This document shows positions 35,401 through 47,400 of a stretch of 64,000 nucleotides of DNA, piece after piece. The notes below the pieces were generated by a model. The model was not told the origin of the DNA. It ran no database searches and saw nothing but the letters and a program-made list of their open reading frames with translations. This DNA comes from Trachythela sp. YZ-2020 (taxonomy: Eukaryota > Cnidaria > Anthozoa > Malacalcyonacea > Clavulariidae). Where the stretch lies: positions 1,364,001 through 1,428,000 of the forward strand of contig JADLSH010000193.1 in NCBI GenBank assembly GCA_016169945.1, in the 5' to 3' direction. The number at the start of each line of letters is the position of its first letter. Position 1 is the first letter of the stretch. The translations under genes were made by a program, and so were the position numbers.

Positions 35401-38400
35401 TTGAAGTACAACCTCTCCAAAGTTCGGGCTTTCTCGTGTTTCGAAATCCATGAACGGCCATTGTTGTGTTGCAACTACGCATGCGCTTGACCACAAAACA
35501 CTTAATGCGCACGCGCAGATAGGAAAACTGATCTCAACGCAGGACTGGACAAGAAAAAAATTATGAAATGTGCGAAAGCAGGGCTGAAGTAAAACAAGAT
35601 GACATCGGAGTGTTTTAAAAATATATGATATGTTCGCCAAACATTCTGAGCCCAAGCCAACATTACATATGTTATTTTATACTACAGCAATTGCATGACG
35701 TTTTTGCAAGCAAATCTGTTTTTCAGGCTTTAAATATTATCACAATCCTAAACATTATAGAACACGCATACCGTAATTTCTCTATTAATTTGGGGGGGGG
35801 GGGCTTATTTCTAATATATACAAAGAGTCTGTTTGCACGTTTGATTCTCTTTATAAATATGCAACATCGGGTACAGTGATGTTACGTACCAAAGTATCAG
35901 TAAAATATCATAATTATCTTTAAAATACAATACTTTCACTCTTCACGATTTTATAAATTAATTGCTTACAGGAGAGGGGCGGGTGCTTAATAGAGAAATT
36001 ACGATATACCATAAATAAGTATTACTCCGTGTTCACAATCTTATTTATTTTCTAACTCTCTTCCCGTCAATTTTATTAGTCCAGGTTCCTTGTTTATTAT
36101 TTTCTTTGCGTCCAATCCAGTTGTATGGTCTTAGTAAGAAAGCATGTAGGTTAACTCTATGTTGACTGGAACTTCATTACGACTCTGTTTTTGTATCAAC
36201 CAATTTCGTCTTCAAACACTCGTGTTACGTTGTTGATCATGTCAACTGTTAATCGCTCTGTCCATGCAGAAATTCGTCTTTATCACGAACGCCTTTCGCC
36301 AATCCAATTTGTGCAATCGTAACATGCAGAGTTCTCCTTACTTGACGTGGTCTTGAAAACATCATTCTCAGTTTCTCACAAATTGTGGTCGTCTTTGCCT
36401 GCCTTGCAAGAAATATGGTATAGTTGCTATACCAAACTTTGTGGTAGCGGACCTCCAATGCAACACAGTCTTTATCTCTAATCTGCACAAGTATCCGCTC
36501 ATCATTTTTCCTTTCAGCAGCGGTACGTAATAAGCCAGCATCAATTGTACTTGCCAACACCAGTGGTGTTCTTCTTCTCTTTTGTGTTTTCTACACAAAA
36601 CATACAAGTTTAGAATGCCTGTTTAAAAATGGCATTTACCAACTAAGGGCCTGTTAATATGGAAGCCGGGCTGGCTCGCTGACCAGGCCAGCCTGCTTAG
36701 CGAGATCTCGCCATGTAATTGATTTTATAGTAAAAACTACTGTGCGTTTATATGGACAAGTGGGCTGGTCCGGTTCCCGAGATCTCGCTTGAAAAAGGCG
36801 AGATCTCGCTTACCGGGATGAAAATTTCCCCATATAAACACTCACTAACCGGGTCAGCCCGGTTGCAGGGATGAAGATTCTAGTGCCCCACCAGTGAAGG
36901 AAAAAAGGGCTTGCTGCCCCTGTTGACTGGGCCCTTTGACCAGTGGTTATGAACTTTCAAAAGATAACAAAATAATAATCCAATCATTTTTTTATTTAAT
37001 GAAATGTGTAAAATGAAATCAAAAGATTCCTTTATTTGTTCGACTTCTAGTTCAGTTCCCACCTACCCTTGTCTTCTGACAAGTGACAACAGTTGAGTGA
37101 TATTTGTTACTATGCACAGCAGCTGCCGAGTAAAAACAAACTAAATAACGTATACTTTAATTGGTATGTTCTTTCGGTACCCTACACGAAATGTATATTA
37201 ACCCTAATCCTAACCCCAATCCTAAAGTTGTAATTCGTCATTTGTTACTACGTCATTGCTTTCATGTCCTTTGACCTAATGCCTTGACATTTGCGGAAAT
37301 GAAAAAACCTTGCAATGTATGTCAATTAGTTAAACAAATTACTACTAAAATGGCAGAAAAGGCCGCGAGAAAATGCAAAACACTGATAGAAAAGTTGTTC
37401 GTGCTGACGCTATCAAACGTCGCCATCTTACAAGCAAGCACGATGGCGTGTGCATGACGTGTACATTTTGGGAAATTTGAGGACACGAAAGCCCTATGAA
37501 GTTACACTTCTGGTATATACTTATTCTGTGACATAGCGGAATGCAAAGTTGTCCGCCACTATGCAATGGACGGTTTTCTACGTTATGCGCATGCGCGAGT
37601 TCAGGCCGAGAGAAAACTGTTTTGTACTCGGGAGTCGGGACATAAACAGACAAACAAAGTATCTAAAACGAGATAAATGAAAATTATTTAGAAGAACAGG
37701 AGGAAAAAACAGTCAACAGACCAAAGAAAGACAAGATTTTTGAGTTTTAAATTGTTTTTGCCGTATTGGCATGCCGTATATTATAGTTTGTGGATTTGAA
37801 AATGCATAGGTCATCCTGTGTGGTCAATTAATACAACATTGATTAATCTTAAAAGGTATTTTAGTATTAATTCAAATACGCTATAGAATAAGAAACAACA
37901 TATTAAATCTCAAAAACAAGTGCGAAAAGAAGTATAAAAATAGGTACGCAAAACGTACATGTATCAGCGCCAAGTGTTGATCTAAGTTTATTGTAACAGG
38001 TGTTTAGTCGCTTTTATATATCGCTGATGTTGTGCTTGTTGAAGTTATTTATATTGGAGTGGTTGTGGCATAGTTTGTAGCTTCAATGAATAAAAAGGAG
38101 GCCGTCCCCCACCTTTTGAACAAATAGTTTGTAAGACAAAGCTTAGTTTATAAAAGGATATTTGTGGTAAATTGAGTAAAAACTACTCAGATAACTAATT
38201 TAAGAACTTGATCTGTGAACAGAGAAAAATGCCGAAAATTTACTTCTGAAACGTTTTCAGATGATATACTGCCTGGCGATCTTAGATAACATAATTTGAC
38301 TATCGCCTGTATTCTAAAAGCTCAATTGGGAAAATATAAAGTCCCGTGCGAAGAAACAAATTGCGAAAGAGAAGAGAGAAAGTAAATTAACTGGCGGCGG

Positions 38401-41400
38401 TCCTGCATCATCCAAACAAGACGACGAAGCTGCTGCTGTTTCTTCGATTATTCCAGCTCAGATTGACAGCCTGAATAACCCTTTTGATGACGATAATTGT
38501 GAAATAGGTACGACAATGGTAGTTGCTAAATACTATTTAGGTGATTTATAATGCAATAATTGGATAAAATAGTTTTCCTATTCTGCACATCAACACAAGT
38601 CATGCTAAATCAATATATCCCGTACATAACATGTGAATTATTTTATGTGGTGGTTATTGTATAGAAATCGAAGATGATGAAACTGAGTCATTGGCGACAA
38701 CTACAGACAGTGCACCAAACAAAAGCGAAATGCAGCCATCTGTCGTCGAGGCTGCCTTATCCTCGTCATTTACGAAGAAACCACAACTATCCGAGGCCCA
38801 AGCACGATGTTTAGATTTACAAACCCAACAGCATGAAGCGGAAATGGAGCTCCTGATTGTAAAGAAAGAAAATACAATAATAGAACACAAAAGGAAAATG
38901 GAAGTGCTAGACGCGGAACTTGCATATTGGGAAACAATGAAGAAGTCCATAAAAAACACACAGGAGCAACAACCGAGACCAAACACACGCGCTGGGAAGC
39001 GAAACTAATCACATTAATAACCTCTGTCAATAAAATACACAATGAATATACGAGTGTATTTTATTTTGTTTGCATGTTCTTGTCAATATAAAGTTGTTTA
39101 ATATGAGAATATATATAATATATTTATTGTGTTGTGAAATTGAATAATTATTCATAATTGATGTGAAATGTTGCATTATCAGCGCTTCACGAACAGCATT
39201 TCCCAAAACCCGTTCACCAGCATGAATATCATTCACTTCTTCCTCGTCAGCCGGCAAATGTTCTGCTTCATCCATAGGGTCATTTCGGCTTCTTATAAAG
39301 TTGAACAACACAGCTGTAGCGACAATGATAGTTAGCGTCGTTTGCAGTTTTGTGCGAATGATCGTTGCTAAGCATGGGAACAACCTCTTCCATGTGCCAA
39401 ACATCCTCTCCACGGTATTTCGTGTTCGTATTTGAGCCACATTATAATTGCGTTGTGGTCGGGTCTGCGGATCACGTATTGGCGTCATGAGATATTGGCG
39501 GCATGGGTAACCACTATCACCAAGTAACATGCCGGGGATATCACCACGTTCGAACTGTGCACATAGTCATGCCACCGAGCAACAATGTTTAAAATTTTTA
39601 AATTTGGTCCGCAAACAGCTTGAACGTTTATTGAAAAATATCCTTTCCGATTTCGAAAGAGTTCAGCATTCTCGCCCCCAGGGCTTTGTATTTTGATGTG
39701 TGTACAATCAATTGCACCCACAACACTGGGAAATGCACAGATTCTCCAGAAATCCAGTTTGAGTTGCTGCAGCATGTCACCATCAGGAAATGTAATGTAA
39801 ATATTCTTTAAGCGTGCGATTGCCTCGGATACACGTTTTATAATCCGACTTGCTGATGGCTGCGAAATTTCGCACAGGTCTCCGCATGCAAGCTGAAATG
39901 TTCCCGTGGCGTAAAACCGTAGCGTTTTAGTTGTAATAAAAGTTGAATATCAGCTGGAATGGGTTTTCCTCTGTCGTTGTGTGCAGATATGTCTGGCCTG
40001 ATTATTTCCATTAACTCGCGAAATGCTGCCTTAGTCAATCGGTATCTGTTCCGAAATTGCTCCTCGTCATATTTCCCATAATCAAAGAGATATGGGTTCC
40101 GTCTATTTCTGTTGTTTGGTACAATATTATTCAAACATTCTAACCTATTTAGCCACCTATCCGCCATGTTGGTATGATTATGTAAAGTTGAGTGCTGCTC
40201 AAGGGACGTATACCTCTCACTCACACTTCACTCAAAATCTGAGCTTCACTTGAGTGTGAGTGGTGTCTTTGAATAGTTGGAGTGTGAGTGTAGCATTATA
40301 CTATGTGAGTGTGAGTGGACACTCATTGAGTGGTGAGTTGCACTCATTGAGAATGAGCGTCCACTCATTGAGTGTGAGTGTGAGTGAGCTTTTAGAATAC
40401 GGGCCTATTTTTTCAAAAATATCATGCAGCCATATGAAATTTACCAACACCCACTAAATTTAATTGTATTTATGTTCATTACAATGAAATTTAACCACTG
40501 TGGAATACAAAATATTCGCTGCAGTAGCAAGACAAATTATATGCAGTCAGAATCTTTAGACGATAAAATAGCCATACGAATTGGAATGGTGTTACAAACA
40601 CCATTTTTTCAAACTATATTTCACGCCACACCCACGGTTTAATAATCATCGTGAAGTAAGAAAATATAATTACTAAATCCTTTGTAAGTTTTCAAATAAT
40701 GTTCGCATTCGCTTCAATGAATATACCTTTACTCGTCGTTGTACGGACGATCTTAAATTTATATAATTTATCTAAGATTGAGCTAGAATTGAGCAAGTTT
40801 TAAAAATTCTATATCTGGATTTGTGATAACAATTTGCATGCACTAACCTGCGGTTGGAAGGCGACACCACAGAATAGACATGAGCAGAAAGTCCACTCTC
40901 GTTCCGACCTTTGAAGTTTTTGTGCCAGCACATGTCACAGGGGGCCCAACTACGGTTTATGTCTATAAAAAAGTGTAAAATAATAAACTTACTTGGAAAA
41001 GAATCCGAAAGATTCCATGAACAATATATGTATTAATATTTTGCGGAGAAAGAACAGCAAAGTTTAGTCTATATGAAGTACTTCACCATCGTAAGCAACT
41101 GACTAATGCGGGCGCATGTGGAATTAGTCCGCACCGCCTGTCCCTTGCAGGCGTTATAATAAGTAGAAGAAAGATCAGGGATGAAACAAAAGTCACGTGA
41201 CATTTTTAAATGCTTCTAACTTAACCGTTTCAACTTAATTTGATTATTTTACTACGTATTTAGTGTTCTCGTTGATGAACAAAGATAGCCAGTAAAGAAA
41301 AAACATAAATAAACCTGTTACTAAATGATTTTTAAGAGCAAGCATTCTTCGCCATTATCGCGATATGTGTACCACGACTAGCCTATCCACGCTGACGTCA

Positions 41401-44400
41401 TGAATTTTTTAGTTTGTCCCCTTTCTTTTAATTGTATGTTTGTTTATGATATAATTGAATATTTGAATTACATGTTAACTTTATTATATATTAACCGATA
41501 AACCCGTAGCGTGAAGTAGCCAAAACTAGCTTTGAGATGCATTTCCGAACTGTGATCGGAATTCTCCGTGTGGACAGGCTAGTCGCAGTGAGCTCCATAT
41601 ATATCTGGAGTAAGAACTTCTAATGTTCGGCCAATATGCCAAGTGAAGCCAGGGCCGGATTAACGTTTCGCGGGGCCCGTGGCATATTATCAGCGCGGGG
41701 GCCCTTGACCCCCCCCCCGTGAAATTTTTGGGGCCTCGCTTTTTGAATTTTGGGGCATTAGCGCCTCGCTTTTTTTTTTTTGGTTCCTCGCTTTTCCAAT
41801 TTTGGAGCATCGTTTCTATTTTTGTGGCCTTGCGGTTTTTGCGGCCCCGTCCTTTTTGGGCCCCGCGCCAAAAAAATCGAAACTGAGTAAAGCGCGGGGC
41901 CCCTAAAAGCGCGGGGCCCCTAAAAGCGCGGGGCCCCTAAAAGCGCGGGGCCCCTGGCATATGCCGCTTCTGCCATATGGTTAATCCGGCACTGAGTGAA
42001 GCCAAAGATGGCGGCAATTGACGTCCAAACTCATGAAGGTCATAAACAGTTTTCATACCATTTTTCTAGCTAATTCCAGTTTATACTAACAGATCGCATC
42101 GCTAATCAAGTTATTAGTTCATAAAATCATGATGTTATTGTTTACATCGGAGTAAAAACACGAAATTTCGGCACACTCCTTGCCGGCTTGTGCAAACCGC
42201 GCGGTCGAAAACAATAGAAAGGGATTGGCACTGGACGTCAATTTCCGCCATCTTTGGCTTCACTTTTTGGACATAAGTTCTCACTCCAGATATATATATA
42301 TAGAGCTCACTGGCTAGTCGTGGTACACATCGAACGATCACGTGACCCGTGTTTCAACCCTTCTATTAATTATACTTATTTTATTATTAATTCCATATGC
42401 GCCCGCATTACATACCGGTTGAATACTCTACAGTACTTCATATAGACTAAACTTTGCTGTTCTTTCTCCGCAAAATATTAATATATATATTGTTCATGGA
42501 AATCTTTCGGATTCTTTTCCAAGTAAGTTTATTATTTTACACTTTTTTACAGACATAAACCGTAGTTGGGCCCCCTGTGCACATGTTACTTCCGGCGTCT
42601 TGGCCGCCATGTTGAAAGCAACCAACTCTGGTCCAAAACATTATAAACTAATATGGCGAAACTTGTATTTCATAAATTTAAATGAGTATATCGTCGTTAT
42701 TTTATGGTGGATGTCAGTGAAATTTTCAGGACGTACTAAAGAAAGGTAGATTATTCATTTTATTTTAATAAAAGCGTATTTAATGATGCTAAAATTGTCA
42801 TTTTAAACGCATTGCTATGTGCTGTTTTGGGACCCGAAAGTCATCCGATGGGATATACATGTTATTTTTCTGAGTGTTGCTTGAATTGCAACTATTATTC
42901 GACTTAGCTTGAACAAAAATACGTCATGTCTTTTTTTTAGATGGCAGTAGGTTGAACTTTTTAAATTTCAGGCGCGTATTCATACTGTATCGTAGCGTTA
43001 TACCAGTCGTACTACCATTAGACACAATGGTTAATATACCTGATCAGTGAAAGGGGCTTCTTTTCTTACTTAACAAAAAAGTTTTTGGACTAAACTCAGT
43101 TAACTGCGCGATTTGAATCCATTTTCACCAGAACTGGCTTATAATTTTTAACTTTGATTGCTGGATAACAGTATAAAGATATTTGTTCACATCTATCAAG
43201 CAATTGATGGAGCAGACTAACTTGCTAGAAGTTACAGTTCATGACCCAAAATTGCAACACACTAATCTCATGTACATTTACACAGTGTAGCACCATCTTA
43301 ATGACTTCACCTGTTTTCATTTACCATCAGCATCATTAGGTTTACCATCTTAGAGATAAGAATATTGAAGGAGCTAGACTAAGCTCCAAAATATTACACA
43401 TTCAAACTGTGTTGGCTGCATAGCTCAGTCTGGAATGCATTGGTCTTGTAAACCAGAGGTTGTGGGTTGCATTCTCACTGTGGTCAAGTTGATTTTTCAG
43501 CTTGCCCAGTGTAGATTTACTCAGTGTAGCAACATCTTAGTTAGTAATTTCACCTGTGTATGATTACCATCAACATTAGATTTAACACGAGTCTTGTATC
43601 TTACAGTTCAGTTCTTCTGTACTCTGGTGTAAAAGATATTAAGCAATATAGCTTGTAGAAGTTACTGTTAAGTAAACTGTTTTGGCAACACAGCATATTG
43701 TCCAGTGTGCATGGTTAAAGATGTGCTACCTTCAAATATTTTCTGTCCTTCTTTTTAGTGATGGAAAGCTCACGATTGGCAAATTTCAATTTGTAGTAAA
43801 TGCACAACCTCAAAAACAATTTTTGTACTAATTCCAATGGAAATTCATCACAGCATTTAAATGGCTATAGCATCAGTGTTGAGATTGTTGGACTTTTTGT
43901 ATTGTTGTACTGAATTTTTGTGGATGAAAGTTTTTAAAGATATAAAACCAGTTTTCCTCTAGCAATAGTTTCGCGCAAGGACTTTGCTCACATTTTGTGA
44001 GTTTTCAACTCGGTATTCTGGAACTAGTTGGACGAAGAAATAAAAAAGTTGTTTTGCACAAAAAAATTGCTAATGGAAAATCAGCATAGATATCAGCTAG
44101 TAAAAAGTATAGGTATGAAAAGAGTAAAATATTTATAAATACATTGATATTGATTCTCCAATAATTGAACGATTAAATCATTCGTTAGATTTATGTCATT
44201 ACTCCTAGTTTCCCGTTGAGTACGACATTGGTTGTAGTCATTACGGATTGATAACGTAGGCCCAGTACTCAATAGAGGTTTGGAAGTTTCTAATTGATTC
44301 TGATTTTATGGAAAAATAGTCGACAAGTCAATGTAGCATTTTGAAAGAGTTAAAAAATCAACTGCCATATTTTAAGGCAAACAATATATGTATGTTGCAC

Positions 44401-47400
44401 AAATATAAATGAACTTGAATATAGAATAACTTTCAAACATATAATTCACATAAGAGTCTGAAACAAGATTGAGATCTTGCATTCCAGTTTGAACCATACC
44501 AAACTAAAATTAAATTAAAAGTTTTTGGACTTGTACAAAGTAAAAAAAACTAGATGTCAAAGTTTCATTTACTTGGTTTCCTTTGTAAAAAAACACTTCA
44601 ACTTGCATGCACCAAATTCAGATTTTGTTGCAAGTTGAAACCAGTTTTATTGCCTGATATATTACTCTGCCAACAAGTCTTAATAACTAAGGTGATAGCA
44701 ACAATAATATACTTGGTGCTAAATGTAACGTAAACTTGAATAACAGAAAAAATTCTCATCTTCAGATTATTTTCCCCTTCATTGTAGAATGTAGAGTAAA
44801 CTGTTAACACAATCTTAAAAACTAGAGTGAATATTAGAATCTTCTCACAGATTTATAATTAAAACTGTCATCAAAATAAATCAGGTCTTTCATTGTCTGT
44901 TTTGTAAATTAGGTCCCTTGATTGATCCAAGCATTGATCTTTAAAACTATTTTTCCAATATCAATGAACAGTCATATTAAGGTCGTAGGAGGCCTTGTGA
45001 TACCAAATTCGTAAAGCCACAGCCAAAGGATTTTAATAGGTTCAAGTCAAGATATTATCCCCAAAATTTATTTTTGAAGACCAATTTCTTTCATATCTCA
45101 GTATTCTTTTATATTAAACTATTGCAGGCCAATATGCCAAGTTTATAATATTTCATTACTGGAAAGTTTGGAAATCGCGCAACCGAGATTTCGAAAATTT
45201 AATAGTAAATGTATAGAGGAATCAAAATTGCGCGCCCGATATCTCGGTTGCGCAATACAAACTTTCCAGAGTGGTTTCATTGCTCTTGGTGAGTACTGAG
45301 TACCGTCAATTCGTCAAAGCTTGATCACAGATTCACAGAAAGTTCTATGAACTAGTTTATTTCCTTCATTGCCCATGGCGTGTACGTCCTTAATCCTTTT
45401 ATACACCGTGAAATATCATCAACTTATCACTCAAAACATATCGTACGGCGATGACTATTAAGCTCACAGAAGCTGTATAACTTGTATGACAATGTATGAC
45501 AATGGCCAAATTCCACGATTAAATTCGTTTCTCATCCTCATAGTGACAATTAAACCAAAGAACAGCCTTTTCTTTATAATATTTCAAAGTTTCCTGAGTT
45601 TCGCTTGGATACATAAAAAGCTAGAGCACTTTTAGTGGCTCTATTTCGTATTCCGCCATACTAACTCCTATAAAATTTCCTCTGGTTTGGTTGCTTTCAA
45701 CATGGCGGCCACACCGGAAGTCGGCTGAAATTCTGGCACACTTTTTACCCCGGAGTGAAGCTTCTGCTCATGTCTATTCTGTGGCGACACGGAGTCAAAT
45801 TTTACTTGTTAATTGAACATATTCGCTACAGCAACCCAAGTTACATATAGTCAGAATCCTTAGACGATATTAAAGAAAGCTGAAAGCCAAATAAAATTTG
45901 AATATTTTCGGTAGAACAAATATTTCAAGTGTACACAATTTATCCTGCTTGAAAACCGGAATATATTATTTTATATTTCACGTATATTTCTTTGAAATTT
46001 GGCCAAATTTCATCAATGTTTTTGATATTCTTCGAAAGACGCCATCTTGTTTTAAAGCTGTTCTAGCCTGCGAACAGGGCAGTGCTAGCGCTGATACAAA
46101 AATACTGTTAAAAAACAGTTGAAGTTTTGTGAAAATTTCGAAATGTTTTGTGAGACTTCTAAGGTTGAATTTTACAGTAAATCAAAGCTAAAAGAGTACG
46201 TAATAACATACCTACTTTATATAGTTGGGCAATTGATAATTTTATAGTTAAAATTAACAAATCTTATCAATATTTTACCATTTTGTACAAAATAATAGAA
46301 ATATACAGTGTTGCGTGTTACCATGGTTACAGTGATCGACTCAATACTTCATGTTACATTAACTTTTGGGGGAATAAATTGCGTGGTTCGAATGGGCGCG
46401 AGGGGATTCTGCATGCATGTATTTCTAGTTAAGAAATTAAATATGCGCAGCAATGTTGGAAACCTTAGTTGGAAAGAAGTATAAAGTCTGTATTTTATTT
46501 GCCTGAAACGAAAGAACCGAGTACACAAGCCCAAGCCAAGTAAATTTTTGTCGCATTTTTCCTGTCCAAGTTTTTAATTCGGCGCCAGAAAGAGCAGCAA
46601 ATGGCGTTTCTGAGCCTAAATTTTCCAAATTTTTCCGTTGGGCAATGTTCCCGGCCACCCATCCCACCTCCTCTGACGATCGATGTTTGAAACGGGCGTC
46701 CAACTTAATGTAGCTCGCTATAATCTAATGCGAATTGTATTTAACACATGAAAAATTCGACGTTTGAAACGGGCCTTAGAAGGAGCTAATTAGAAGTCCT
46801 GTCATTATACTCAAGAAAGTGGTATCAGTGGTATTAGGGTGGGGCTATGGTCCCTTCTTGCACGTTTTTCCCTACCAATGGAAAATCCTTAAAAAATGCA
46901 CTGAAGAACATGGAGGACGCCATGCGTGCACTGAAACTTAATAACACCCAATCAGTAGAAGAACAGTGTAAGCTTTGGAATACTGAAGTAAATAATGTGG
47001 TTGATAAACATATATCTCTATCAAGAATGAAGGTAAAAGAAAAGAACGTACCTTAATAACCCCCGAATTGAAACAAGAATTTAGAGAAGTGGGATAATGT
47101 AGTCACCACGATTTTAGAAGAAGTGCTGCCAAGAAATAATAGAGAGAACGCTGAAGATCTTAAATACAATCCCAGAATCTTCTACAATAGGATTACTTCT
47201 TTTATTAAGAGCAAAATAAAGGAAAGGGAAGTATAGCAATTTATTTACAGTTGAGGCGATATATAACCCTAGTGTGAGGAAAAATAAATTTAAGACAGAT
47301 GGTCCAACCATTCGCTTCAGAGAAATCTGGAACACAGAAGTTTTAACGGTATTGCAACAGCTAAACCCTAACAAGGCTGCAGGGCATGATTTCACGCATC

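Larger units (their letters stand above)
38304..40405. mobile_element. PIF/Harbinger DNA transposon with internal deletion
   Basis: The ends cgcctgtattctaaaagctc (38304) and its near inverse (40385-40405) form a ~21-bp inverted repeat. 'tat' lies outside both, fitting a 3-bp target duplication. Inside are the two expected genes in convergent orientation: a Myb-like protein on plus and a DDE nuclease on minus. Subterminal gagtgtgag repeats fill 40205-40390. The left end runs directly into the middle of the Myb gene, so its 5' part was deleted. Confidence 0.8.
40936..42580. mobile_element. Foldback element with two or more nested insertions in its left arm
   Basis: The ends cacagggggcccaac (40936) and gttgggccccctgtg (42566-42580) are perfect inverses. 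The arms match inward: 40936-41130 with 42400-42580; 41367-41383 with 42310-42330; 41579-41649 with 42240-42310; and 41995-42027 with 42232-42263. The arms pair only when the inserts at about 41384-41578 and 41650-41994 are skipped, so these arrived later. Confidence 0.75.
42588..45721. other. 3.1-kb noncoding block bounded by inverted repeats
   Basis: The 44-bp segment at 42588-42631 (core ccgccatgttgaaagcaacc) recurs inverted at 45679-45721. The interior has no long open frame and no domain I recognise; it contains a tRNA-like sequence and a hairpin. A farther inverted pair (agaatagacatgagcagaa at about 40871 and its inverse near 45762) suggests a larger 4.9-kb unit. Confidence 0.5.

Noticed and set aside
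40205..40395. Short regularly spaced repeats, considered as an array of CRISPR type
   Set aside because: Units are short, irregular and without unique spacers; the DNA is eukaryotic and the units sit in a Harbinger end.
43411..43485. Functional tRNA-Thr gene
   Set aside because: The T-loop departs from the consensus and the acceptor stem is poorly paired; it is better explained as SINE-derived or a pseudogene.
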